Positions 36,901 to 45,512 of a stretch of 64,000 nt of DNA are shown here, in pieces (the stretch's first letter is position 1; the number at the start of each line of letters is the position of its first letter). This DNA is from Siphlonurus alternatus (Eukaryota > Arthropoda > Insecta > Ephemeroptera > Siphlonuridae): the NCBI GenBank assembly GCA_949825025.1, contig OX463782.1, positions 2,677,501-2,741,500 on the forward strand, read 5' to 3'. The translations under genes and the position numbers were made by a program. The notes under the pieces are model-generated. The model searched no databases. It saw nothing but the letters and a program-made list of their open reading frames with translations, and was not told the origin of the DNA.

Positions 36901-39900
36901 TAATAGCTTTAGTAGTTACAGAGAAAAAAAAAATCAAATTTTGGTGTCTTATAGAGAAAATTTTACCGTTGGAGAACACTTGAAGCTTCTATTATTTATA
37001 TTATTATCATTAAAAATTAAAGTTTATTAAGAATTAATTTTACATCATACTAGTCAAATAGTAGGCTTTGAAATTTACAGAAATCTTTCTTAAAATTATA
37101 AAAAATCTTTTTTAAAGAAAAAATAAATTTAGCAAGTTTTCAAATGACATTGGCAATAATAGAAGAAATAAATTCAAAGCAGCATTGTTTTTTGCGCTAA
37201 AAAAACATGCATCGTTTTGTTTTAATACTTATTTAACTATTAAGCAAAGCCTATATGGCTTTGCTATTAACATTAAACTAAGATTATGCCTACAATGTCT
37301 AAAAATAATACCAATACATAATATATACATTGCTTTTTTCTCTTAAGTTGAAAAAAAAAAAAGTTTTTCACATTATGATAAAATAATTATACATAATTAT
37401 TATTATGTGAGAATTAAAAATTGTAACATAACATTTATTATTAGTACAGAAATAAGTTCTTCTACACTACACATTCAGCCAACTGCAAGTTCTTCATTGA
37501 CACACTCTATTTCACATATAAATATCAGAGGGAGTTCACTTACATAAATTTAAATTAAATATCATATTTTATAATCTAGTTACAAGGGTGAAAGTGCTGA
37601 AGGGTTGCAAGGATACAGAAGGGTTGTTAAAGTGCACATAGTGTACTTACCGTAGTGAATCCATGTGCAGTCAGGTTATGTGTGCAAGTGTGTAGTGCAA
37701 GTGCGAATTTAGTGCGTAGTGTGCAGTGCGCATAGGTGCAAACAGTGCTATAACAAGACATAAGATATTAGAAACATATTGCCGAAGACAGGTGAAAATC
37801 GAAATCATTAAGACTTAGAAATTTATTATTATATTTTAAAATTATCAAGTCTCATATAATACTAATTATTGGATTCGAATCTTTTATCTAATATAAGAAC
37901 TCTAGTTTTTACTTTTATGGACGATATTGCAAATAAAATGTAAATTCGACAATTTTTATTTTTGGTTCTGGAATTAGTCGGAATTAGAATCAGATTTTGG
38001 GCTTACCACAAGTTTGGTATAGAAATTTTAAAACTTTGCTGTGAGATTTGAAACCTCAAAAAGAAAAGAAATGAAAGAAATTAAAAAAAGTCTTAATTTT
38101 CAAATTATATTAGAAAGACCAGAAACCTTTAATTTCTGACTACTTTTAAAATTAAGTTATTTTAAATTTACTGAACAATTATTGTACACTCAAACCAAGA
38201 TTAAGTATCCACTTCTCTATGTATTATCTCGCTCTGAAGCTGGCAGGCAATTTAGCAACAAAACGCAGTATCTATTGCCCCTGTTGTGTATGTAACCCGC
38301 TAAGTTTTAATGCTAAGCAAGTTGCATAACTTCAGGATGAAATAACATTTTATTAAGTTTGCTTGCAAAATGTAGATTAATTTGAATTAACTTTTCGGAT
38401 TTTTAACTTTGAATGTCTTCAATGTAATCCTACTTAGATCACCTGAGGAAGAGAGCGGTTGACTCTCGAAACGTGATGTGTAGTACCAAAGGGGGATTAA
38501 AAAGTGTCTATACACAGGCTTATGGGTGACGTCATAAAAGACGTTTGACAGCAAGGTATGAGTGATAAGAGAAGCAGCATCGACTGAACTTCACTTTCCA
38601 AATACAATACACATAATTGCCGATCTACCATGCTAAAAAACAAGACACTTTTTAAAACCCTCTTCAGTAAAAACGATGCGAACACTAACAAGCAAAGGTA
38701 GAAGTCCGAACAGCTAATTCTAAACATTTTATTTCAGATTGAGTGTACAGTCAGGCTCGGACTGGGAAGCTAGGGGCCAGTCAGGGCCATATAGGCATTG
38801 CAGGCAGCAGGGGCCACTTTTCAGGGGGTCTGAGGCCACTTTTCCTATGCTCCTGTGTTAAAAATCTGAGGGGCCAGTCAGGGATCCCAGCCTTATGGCC
38901 AGTCCGAGCCTGTGTACAGTACAGTTCCAGAAAAAAAAGTCGTTACCCTTACACCATTTCTGGACGGTGTCACACTCACTGTGGAGGCACGCTGAACTTC
39001 AAATTTTTTTTGGGAATGGATTTTATTTTACAATCGTTTCTCTCACCGCCAACGAAATTTCAAATCATTAACCTCTACTTGATATTTCAGCGTCCATAAA
39101 TAAAAAATAAAGGGTATAACGAAAGTTTTGTCTTGAGGTATCAAATTATCCCTGCTTGAGGTTAGACAACTTTCTAAGCATTTTAAAACAAAGTAGATTA
39201 CATAATATGCAAGATAACTAATTATAAGGTTAAAGAGGTGATTTCCCGTTTCATTTTTACCTTGAATAAGTTGCTAAACCTCTTAGAAAGATGGTCTTGC
39301 GGCAAGCTTTATGATTATGAGTACACCTTTCTTTCTTTAGTATAACCGTATTACGACTTAATTATGCACCCTTTCCAAGATAATCTTTTATCTCAATGTT
39401 AATTTTTATATTAAATTAAAGCTATATTTTAAAAGTTAAAGTGCCTTTTTAACATAAATTTTCTCTTATAAAGAAAATTAACTGTTCATAATAATAAAAT
39501 TATGTTAATTTGAATAAAACACGAACATTATAACAGAGTTAATTTATTATTTTAATTAATTCATTAAATTACAACTGCAGTGTAATTGCATGTTATTGTT
39601 ATTCAAGGTAATGGTTCTGGGAAACAATGCAAACTTCATTACAACAATGTAATACTACAACCCCCTGAAGAGTTAATTAGCTTATTAATTAGATTTTGCT
39701 CGTGGTATTATCGATCAGCTGATGCAAGGACAAACGTGTTGCAACTTGTCACCGCCTGCTGGAAGTTAATTTAACCGGAAGTAGCCGGAAATGTGAAGTT
39801 TATTTCTTTTGTGTTCACATATTTTTATAGCATTGAAACTTTGCAATATACTACAGGAATATAATTATAGGGTTAATTTTTTGGGAGTTTAATACCGCAA

Positions 39901-41461
39901 TATAAAAAACAATGCATTTAATATTAATTTCGGAAGAAATATAAACTGAATTTGAATTTAGGTTTTATTTCTGCCTTATATATGGTTACCAGTTATAGCA
40001 TGGAAAAAGGGCATAAGAACAGTACTTGAATTTTCCAGGCGTAAGATTCCGTAGCCTATATAGTTTTATTTTTAAACCATAATTTTGAGAGAGATTTATG
40101 TTAATAAGTTTAATGACCATTCTATTAAGTTTTAGATTTTCAATGTTTGAATCTTTTCAATTCAGGCTATTTTCAGGATTAAATTTATCTTCAGTTTAAT
40201 AAACATAAATATAGGAAAACTGTTGCATTAAATTTACAGTGTCTAGTATACTCATGTCAATCAGCAAATGAAAATAATTTCATTAATATTGAAGTGAATT
40301 TTTGTCCATATACCTTCTATGTTTGTACGTAATTTTACTTGTTCTTAACAATTTACTTAATTATGCCCTTTCATTACTTGATATCCAATTATATATTTTT
40401 AACAGTTGCTGAAATGATTTATTAATAAAAATTTCATTAAACAATTAAATTTATTTGCATTTTTTTTTTTTAAATTTTACTACGTTGTATATTTATTTTT
40501 AAATTAGGTTTTTAGGTTACTGATTTATAAAAACAATGCAGCTAAAAGAGACATTAAATATTCATCGCCATAAAGTTTCAATGTTAGAGATTTAACTATG
40601 TTTATTTTCTTAAAAATATTTAAAATGCAAACAGGTTTTTAAACTTTTAAATCAATTCCAGTTCTCATTTTAGCATAAAGATTGTTTTGTCCGTGTAACA
40701 AAGAGTTGCCACCAGCCCCCACCTCAATGCAAGTGGCTGTTGCAATATGCAGGTGCAATTGCACACCTTGTCGGCTGCAGCGAAGCCCCCGGAGCCCAGG
40801 AAATTGCCAGCAGCTAGCTATTCAATATTACGTTTTTATATGCATGAATTGAATAAAAAAGTCATTCATTTTTATTACTTTTATGTAAAAAAAAAAGCAT
40901 AGAAATATTTTTAATTGCATTTTTAATGCACTTGTATGCAATTATAATACTTATTAGAAATTAAATATTAATTAATTTAATTATACTTTTATAATTGATT
41001 TTTATTATTAATATTATAACGTTTTTGTGTTTTACATAATTTTTATAACAAATCAATACAGAGAGAGTAAAAAATAAGGCCAAGCTAAGCCTTGTGAATA
41101 TATGCCACCTGTTTTTCAACCACTACTATATGAAAACTATATCAAATACTATTTACTGAATATTTAAATAAATCACGTTTTATTAAAGTTAATTAGATTA
41201 TCCTATATATTATACCTTCATATAAAATAATATTATAAAACTAATTAAATATTCTGGTCACGTTTTCTACCTGTAGCTTATATATAAATGTGCATATTTT
41301 ATTAAAACATTTTGTTCTAGTGCAAATTATAATAATAATTAAAAATATAACTTACAGTTCCTTTTGGCGCTGAGGTGTCCGTACAAACCAAGACGAGTTA
41401 AATCTAAAGCTGTTGAAGATAAAAACCAAAGGTTTGAAATAATGAAAATTAATTTAAACAT
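24756..41461 (-). CDS. Prohormone-4 / IDLSRF-like neuropeptide precursor
   Basis: Four exons (41461-41356, 33930-33799, 26946-26794, 24949-24756, minus strand) join at GT/AG sites to exactly 194 codons and TAG. Residues 1-18 (MFKLIFIISNLWFLSSTA) are a signal peptide with a good cleavage site after Ala18. Residues 19-32 are LDLTRLGLYGHLSA, then Lys-Arg (33-34), a prohormone-convertase site. Residues 39-77 form an LDL-receptor class A domain with six cysteines (39, 47, 53, 60, 66, 77) and the calcium-binding CDGAPDCPDGYDED. A second Lys-Arg is at 81-82. Residues 83-194 (PPVEETASFLQSLLASHGPN to EKLVNTGFLD) are the helical C-terminal domain of the family. This order is that of insect prohormone-4, whose peptide starts IDLSRF. 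The product should be secreted; receptor and physiology are unknown. Odd: the peptide has LDLTRLGLYGH where insects have IDLSRFYGH, a two-residue insertion. Confidence 0.95.
24975..25179. repeat. Family B foldback MITE, truncated copy 2
   Basis: Shares AAAAAATCGGCTCGTTAAAT and TTTACATGTTAATCAAATGG with copy 3 at 54330. Ends GCGTTATCTCTACCTTAA; the left half is missing. Confidence 0.8.
25470..25619. repeat. Hairpin element in intron 3
   Basis: AAGGGCATTCACAAAG pairs with CTTTGTGAATGCCCCTT, and GGCCACATTTAGGGCTCGAT with its complement. TTAAC occurs at both outer edges, so a short target duplication is possible. Confidence 0.8.
26794..26946 (-). CDS. Neuropeptide gene coding exon 3
   Basis: Acceptor TTTGTTGCAG|CT, donor CTCTCAG|GTGAGG. 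It encodes KRPPVEETASFLQSLLASHG and goes on to GGVDKVAIALS. The first codons supply the second Lys-Arg site, right after the LDLa domain. Confidence 0.95.
29032..29247. repeat. Inverted-repeat element, family I copy 1
   Basis: Left TACAGTTAAATTTACGTAAT, ATTCCTACCGGAAGTAGCCG; right CTTCCGGGTACTTCCGGTGG, GAATATTGAATTAATTTGAC. GAGGTTTTTGA/TCAAAAACCTC continues the arms. It has TA edges and a CAGT start like Tc1/mariner ends. Confidence 0.75.
29957..30509. repeat. Family I copy 2, split by family C
   Basis: Begins TACAGTAAAATTTATTAAAA with TTCCGGAAGTAGCCGGAAGT and ends CACTTCCGGTCACTTACGG, AATTAATTTGACTG. The middle holds the family C element at 30073-30400. Confidence 0.8.
30073..30400. mobile_element. 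Inverted-repeat MITE, family C copy 3, inserted in family I
   Basis: Ends ATGGATAACCTACAT / ATGTAAGTTGTCCAT (imperfect). Arms AAAATGAATAGAGGGTACCA against GGTGCCCTCTATTTATTTCT. The core GCGGCCACGCCCCCTGGAGG is shared with copy 4. Confidence 0.88.
30725..30880 (+). mobile_element. 5S-rRNA-derived SINE, degraded copy 3
   Basis: GTAGTTAGTTCTTGGATGGG, TGACCG matches the 3' part of the 5S rRNA internal promoter (box C region). The body CCCACCCAGTACAATGC matches the tail of the copies at 31969 and 43187. It closes with an A-run at about 30859-30877. Confidence 0.75.
31547..31748 (+). repeat. Dispersed repeat family J, copy 1
   Basis: Starts ACGAACACTTTACTCCTGTT, contains ATGGAGACGTGGTGAA and CCCAAAATTGCAAATTG, ends GCAAGAGTAAAGTTCGTGCC. 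Shared with 42558 and 63410. The ends ACGAAC...GTTCGT are inverted. Confidence 0.7.
31752..31805. repeat. Short tandem duplication (27 bp x 2)
   Basis: Two adjacent copies of a 27-base unit containing TAAATTAAGACACTATTTTA. Confidence 0.85.
31966..32277 (-). mobile_element. 5S-rRNA-derived SINE (SINE3-type), copy 1
   Basis: On the minus strand the segment 32255-32189 reads as the 3' half of 5S rRNA: GGTTCTCGTTAGATCACCGA, AGTC, then GTTGAGCGTGG, TTAGTACTTAGATGGGTGAC, CG. A unique body follows (CACCCAGTGCAGTGATACA, CTTTGGTCCATTGAG, GGTTTTCCACGG), then a poly-A tail (T-run 31966-31976 on plus). About 75 bp present in copy 2 are missing here. The internal Pol III promoter comes from 5S rRNA. Confidence 0.88.
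32844..33021. repeat. GC-rich 178-bp perfect-ended hairpin
   Basis: GAGGGGGATTCAAAAAGACT pairs with AGTCTTTTTGAATCCCCCTC. Arms continue as TTATCCGCGAGACTTGGCCG and its complement almost to the centre at about 32930. AAA lies on both sides. Much more GC-rich than its surroundings. Confidence 0.9.
33799..33930 (-). CDS. Neuropeptide gene coding exon 2 (LDLa domain)
   Basis: Acceptor TTTATTACAG|CG, donor ACTGCTG|GTAAGT. It encodes exactly one LDL-receptor class A module: ENCHPYEPFKCPGHGYCISI, QYLCDGAPDCPDGYDEDSRL, CTA. Both flanking introns split codons after position 1, so the exon is symmetrical and the module is a self-contained unit. Confidence 0.96.
34011..34172. repeat. Hairpin element (Harbinger-like ends)
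   Basis: GGGTGCGATTCACGAAGCAG, TTAGCCA pairs with TGGCTAACTGCTTCGTGAAT, CGTACCC. ATA is next to both ends. GGGTGCG-type ends with a 3-bp duplication suggest a Harbinger/PIF MITE; inference only. Confidence 0.75.
35461..35739 (+). repeat. MITE family E, copy 1
   Basis: CCCTAGTTGAAAAATTACGT, CTTCAACTCATCCTTTACAC, GTCTAAACCTAATC. The right end has decayed (GATGAAATATGTTTCTTAA instead of TTTCAACTNGGG). Confidence 0.8.
36766..36994. repeat. Repeat family G, copy 2 (diverged)
   Basis: Shares ATGTAAAAAACTCAAAATTG, TTATTAGAAGA, GTTTTCAAATTAATAGCTTT and GAACACTTGAAGCTTCTAT with the copy at 59579. Confidence 0.6.
37651..37747 (-). other. Candidate cassette exon in neuropeptide intron 1
   Basis: On the minus strand, TCTTGTTATAG| opens and CACTACG|GTAAGTACAC closes a 97-nt segment. 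If spliced in after exon 1, the frame continues SLFAPMRTAHYALN..., and stops within the segment after 25 codons. The signal peptide and LDLTR peptide would be kept and the LDLa and C-terminal domains lost. The segment is TGCAC-rich, so it may instead be simple sequence with accidental splice sites. Confidence 0.35.
38443..38472 (+). other. Hammerhead-ribozyme-like motif (incomplete)
   Basis: CTGAGGA, a 5-bp stem GAGAG/CTCTC and GAAAC occur in the order of a hammerhead core. One extra A sits before the stem, and no clear third stem or NUH cleavage site was found. Such motifs occur in remnants of retroelements. Confidence 0.25.
38752..38912. mobile_element. hAT-type MITE with 8-bp target duplication
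   Basis: Terminal inverted repeat CAGGCTCGGACTGG / CCAGTCCGAGCCTG. Both flanks are TGTACAGT (38744-38751 and 38913-38920). 161 bp, GC-rich, no transposase. CAGG-starting ends with 8-bp duplications identify hAT. Confidence 0.95.
39766..39800 (+). repeat. Family I end fragment
   Basis: TTAATTTAACCGGAAGTAGC, CGGAAATGTGAAG matches the left arm of family I; no right end found. Confidence 0.5.
41356..41461 (-). CDS. Neuropeptide gene coding exon 1 (signal peptide and peptide)
   Basis: ATG at 41461-41459; donor GGAACT|GTAAGT. 35 codons plus one base. The signal peptide runs directly into the peptide without a spacer, and the exon ends just after the Lys-Arg cleavage site. Confidence 0.93.
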
Positions 41462-41599
41462 TATTTCTAATAATTTAGGGTATGGGAAATTTATATATAT
41501 ATATATAAACAAAAAAACTAAATTATTATTATTTTTACTATAACCAGTATAATAATAACAATGTTATTACGTGTTAGCTTGGTGAACGAAACTAAACTT

Positions 41600-41665
41600 C
41601 TCTAATATTGAGCGAGCGGTTTTCCTTTATATAAGTCAGACCTACGCCCACTATATGTGACGTCA
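41600..41665 (-). promoter_or_regulatory. Promoter of the neuropeptide gene (CRE, TATA, initiator)
   Basis: On the minus strand: TGACGTCA (CRE, 41665-41658), then TATATAAA (41633-41626) within CTTATATAAAGG, and an initiator-like TCAATAT at about 41611-41605. The expected start is near 41609-41602, leaving a 5'UTR of about 145 nt before the ATG. CRE and TATA at this spacing suggest cAMP/CREB-type control, which suits a neuropeptide gene (inference). Confidence 0.75.
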
Positions 41666-42255
41666 TTTTTAAAACAACCAATAAGAATAAAGTATTGATA
41701 TAATTTTAACCAATAAAATTATAGTATTTTATTTACCTGGTTTTAGAGTTAAAGGTGATATTTTTAATGTGTAATATTACAATGAATATGTTTTGTATGT
41801 GGGAGTAATAAGAAGGGGGGGGAGAGACTTGCATAATATATATCATGTTTATTTTTTTTTTTTGTAAATGATATTAATCCATTTTATTATAGTAATTATT
41901 GTTACTATAATTTAATTTACTTAAAATTGATATAAAGCTCTAACAGGTAGCACAACAATAGTATGGCCTTGTTTTTAAAGGTTAATAATTTATAGCATAT
42001 ATATTATAACGTTTAACCTATATTTTATTAATTGCATTTCTTGACTGCGTGTATCTAAAGAAATGTATTGTTTAAGATAGTAATAAAATTATAACGTTTT
42101 TCTGGTCTAATATTATAAGAAAAAAATAAAATTATTTTCATCTTGTACTAAAATTTATCATATAGAAATTACATTTTTTTTTTTCTATGAATATAGAACT
42201 AAAAATTAAAGCATTTAAGCTAAAATAGCATAGCAAAAATATTTCGTCTTCTCAG

Positions 42256-42366
42256 AATATAAGTGCCCTAAGCACCACAAGATTTTGATGCAAATGTGAG
42301 CCCTATGCTTATCATATCATAAGGTTCATATTTGCATCAAAAATCTCGTGGTGCTTAACTTATATT
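42256..42366. repeat. Hairpin element (111 bp)
   Basis: AATATAAGTGCCCTAAGCAC, CACAAGATTTTGATGCAAAT pairs with ATTTGCATCAAAAATCTCGT, GGTGCTTAACTTATATT; the loop holds CCCTATGCTTATC. Confidence 0.8.
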
Positions 42367-42557
42367 ATGAGGCAACGATTTTACTTCCAATTTGTTTATT
42401 TTTTTTCAATATCTGGGGAATTATTTAAAAAAAAAAAACACACATTGAAAGCGTAGTTTTTTTACATCAACGTCAAAGCTTTTTAATAAGGAGAACGACT
42501 GCTAACAAGCGTTTCAATAAAAAAGTGTTTGAACTCAGAAATACAACTCGGGAAATC

Positions 42558-42720
42558 ACGAACGCTACCCCTGCTCTGTTTATGAACGTTGACACACAGT
42601 CTATGGAGTACTGGTGAATTTAAAGTTTGCTGGGGATTTTTTTTACCTCTCATAAAACTACAAATTTCTTTGTCGCGTAAGGCTGCAGTACTAAAAAATC
42701 ATGCAAAAGTGACGTTCGGG
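42558..42720 (+). repeat. Dispersed repeat family J, copy 2
   Basis: CACGAACGCTACCCCTGCTC, TGTTTATGAACGTTGACACA, CAGTCTATGGAGTACTGGTG, ending GTGACGTTCGGGG. Confidence 0.65.
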
Positions 42721-43179
42721 GTGTCACGAGGTTAACAAGGTGTACAAAATATACGTGAAAAAAACAAATAAATCTGAAGTAAAATATTTTTTTTATGCTA
42801 TTTTAGCTTATACTTATTTTTTATTTAGGTGGATTGTTCACATAGATTTTTAATAAAAACACGAAAATAATTTTATAATTTATTTATTTTTCATTTATAT
42901 TCTTAAAAAATTATTTTTAATAAATTTAAATAGAAAGCATTTACAAAAATTTGAATGCTTTAGTCTCAAACAGGCTATAATAAAATAATTTTCAATAGAA
43001 TTCATAATCAGTGAATTGAGATAAGAAAATGATCTTAACTTACATGTGTTTATATAATAAACCCATGCATGCTTAAATTTTATGCAAAAAAATATATTAG
43101 TAAATTTTAAACACATCATAAAATACTAATATGTGTTATATATAAAATTTGGTGGAAGAAAATTATTCAACGAATGAAA

Positions 43180-43571
43180 TTTTTTTTTTTTTTTTTTACA
43201 AGGATACACCCCTAAGAGCTTATAGCTCGCGGCGGGGTACTGGGTAGGGATAAGGTAGGGAACGGATAGTGGCCACGGCCTGCATGCTTACACGTCCCAG
43301 CATTCGCTGAGGTGAAACTGAGGGAACCGTGGAAAACCTCAGTCAGGACGGACACCTCTACTTTTTCTCAATGGACCAAAGCAATGTCCAAAGCCTGGGG
43401 AACCACACACAAGTGCATCACTGCACTGGGTGGAAAGCGAGACGGATTTACCCCAGGGAGGGAGCAGCGTATTTTTTAATTGAAACGGTCACCCATCCAA
43501 GTACTAACCACGCTCGACGTAGCCTGACTTCGGTGATCTAACGAGAACCGGTCAATGCACTGCGCCACGCT
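43180..43571 (-). mobile_element. 5S-rRNA-derived SINE (SINE3-type), copy 2, near full length
   Basis: Minus strand 43552-43486 reads GGTTCTCGTTAGATCACCGA, AGTCAGGCTACGTCGAGCGT, GGTTAGTACTTGGATGGGTG, ACCG, which is the 5S rRNA 3' half with its internal promoter. The body follows (CACCCAGTGCAGTGATGCAC, CAGGCTTTGGACATTGC, CCTCAGTTTCACCTCAGCGA) to a poly-A tail (T-run 43180-43197 on plus). It has about 75 bp that copy 1 lacks (GGGTACTGGGTAGGGATAAG on plus). Confidence 0.9.
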
Positions 43572-45263
43572 GTATATTGCAGTTATACAACCAATCGTTT
43601 GAAAGTAAAGCAATAAATATTTTACCTCATGCTTGGCAGGATATGCAAAGAAGAAGTTATTTTTGAAACTTGCAGAAAAGTTTTCTAAAGAAATCCAAGC
43701 TCTGTGAATTTCAAACAGGAACGGTACTTTGTTAGAAATAAAACGCCGGCATTCAAAGTGAAAAGATCTTTTTTTACAAAGATTTGCATGTTTTACCTTG
43801 CATGGAATAAGTAGCTGGTGAGAATGTGGAAAAATGGAATTGTAAAAAATGTAAATACAGTTTACATAGTTCAGAAATATAAGATTTCTCCGGAAGTAAG
43901 AAAAAAAAAACACATAGGTATTTTGTGTGAATTTCATATATAAACATTATAAACCATTGTAACTGTATCACCATAATTTTACTTTCAAATAACTAACTCA
44001 CTTATAGCAAATGAAATACAAATTAAACAATTATATTATATTCTATTTCCGGTTTCTTTGGAAGAAGCCTTTTGTATTTTTAGAACTATAATTAACTATG
44101 CTTCCTATGCAGTTTAGCAATTGTAAATTATGAGAAAATTTTAGATATTCCTTCCGGAAGTAGCCGAAAGTGCAAAATTGTGTCCATGAGAATTATTCGG
44201 AATCGAAAAATCTCTCGACCAATCAGAAAATTCTAAATTTTCAATAACTTGGCTCGTTTTATGATAATCTGAAACTTTGAATTTTCTGATTGCTCGAGAT
44301 TTCTGAAAAGTTCTGGTCACTTCTTAAGACTCGTATAGCCTTCGTATTAGTATTTCAGGATTGCAATTTCACAATGGATTTCTACTGCAATTCCATCTGC
44401 AAAGTTTCAAAATAACGAACAGAAGAGATACAAACTTCATTATTACGGAAAATATTAATTAAATAGCTTTCACTGTACACTTCATTCAAATAAAAATGTC
44501 CAGTTCGAGTATACTTTAACATGTTGGATTTAACATTTTTAATTGACAGGAAGTGTACTTTTTTCTAGAAGTTGAAGGGTTCTGGTAGAATATTGAAATT
44601 CTACTTATTTTTTTATTTTATTAAAAGAAGGAAAAATTGCCAATAATCCAATACGAATCGATCATAATGCAGAGAACTTTCATGCTGAAAAAAGCTCACA
44701 AAATTTTTACTTCCATCTACTTCCTGTAGTAACTTTTTAATGGAAATGTTACTTTAGATATACACCCATGTCAAAAGTTTCCAATCTCAATTAATTTCCC
44801 AGTCACGGGCTCTTTATTTGATTAATTTTAATTAAATTCTGTGAGAATCAATATTTATGTTGGCCTCCTATATTTTCCAAATGTCAAACGTCCACAAGTT
44901 TACAAATCTCAGATTTAACCGGATGCTTTTCGTTTTTGGTGGGAGGATTTAACGTTAATCATTAATACTACAACGTTCAAAATTAAGCAATCTTATACGT
45001 TTATGTGGCTGAAAGGATGTTTTAGTTGATTATGCAGGTGACAACATGAAAGGTATGTCGGGAGACGTGAAATTCTCAATGTGCTGGTTTCTTAAGATCA
45101 ACTATAAGCTGCATGGTCAAAGTACGATTATGGAGTGAGGGTGAAGATGGATTGAAATATCTGGGAGGAGTATAAACACAAGACATGTAATGAAGTAAAT
45201 GGACAGAATTGAAATGTTGTTTTTATAAATAAGAATGAAGGAAATAAATTCAAGCGGATGATC
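43572..45263. other. AT-rich intergenic DNA with a family I fragment
   Basis: ATTCCTTCCGGAAGTAGCCG near 44149 is a family I arm. Otherwise no recognisable gene. Confidence 0.5.
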
Positions 45264-45512
45264 TCCCAGTTGAAATAAATTTCATCTTTTATTCGCTCTT
45301 TCCTCGTCTAATTTTCTCATAATTTGCACCATTTAAGAGAGAAAAAGACGAGATTATGCCTTCCTGTCTCTTCTTAAGTATAAAATGTTACAAATGTTGT
45401 CTCCATTTCATCCTCACTTTGAGCGAAGAGGAAATAAGTTGTGTTTTAGAGGTGAAAAGATTAGGTTTAGACATGTAAAGGATGAGTTGAAGATGAAATT
45501 TTTCAACTAGGG
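45264..45512 (-). repeat. MITE family E, copy 2
   Basis: Reverse orientation: CCCAGTTGAAATAAATTTCA at one end and TTTTTCAACTAGGG at the other. The body has CTCGTCTAATTTTC, TTGCACCATTTAAGAG, GATTAGGTTTAGACATGTAA. Confidence 0.88.

Larger units (their letters stand above)
33931..41355 (-). other. Neuropeptide gene intron 1
   Basis: 7.4 kb. Holds a hairpin (34011), family E copy 1, family G copy 2, a candidate cassette exon (37651), a hammerhead-like motif (38443) and a hAT MITE (38752). The remainder is AT-rich with nothing recognised. Confidence 0.8.
41666..43179. other. Upstream AT-rich DNA with two repeats
   Basis: Contains the hairpin at 42256 and a family J copy at 42558. No gene seen. 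Confidence 0.5.

Noticed and set aside
38743..39099. 118-codon open frame at 38.7 kb
   Set aside because: Its first half is the hAT MITE at 38752-38912 and the rest is AT-rich; no family resemblance.
41404..41410. CAACAG before LDLTR as a splice acceptor separating a signal-peptide exon
   Set aside because: The upstream frame is open and continuous to ATG 41461 with an ideal signal peptide, so no intron is needed.
43486..43552. Functional 5S rRNA gene
   Set aside because: Only the 3' half of 5S is present, fused to an unrelated body with a poly-A tail.
43329..43937. Open frames on both strands around 43.3-43.9 kb, the longest in the window (153 codons)
   Set aside because: They run through the 5S-derived SINE and AT-rich DNA; no conserved motif or splice layout.
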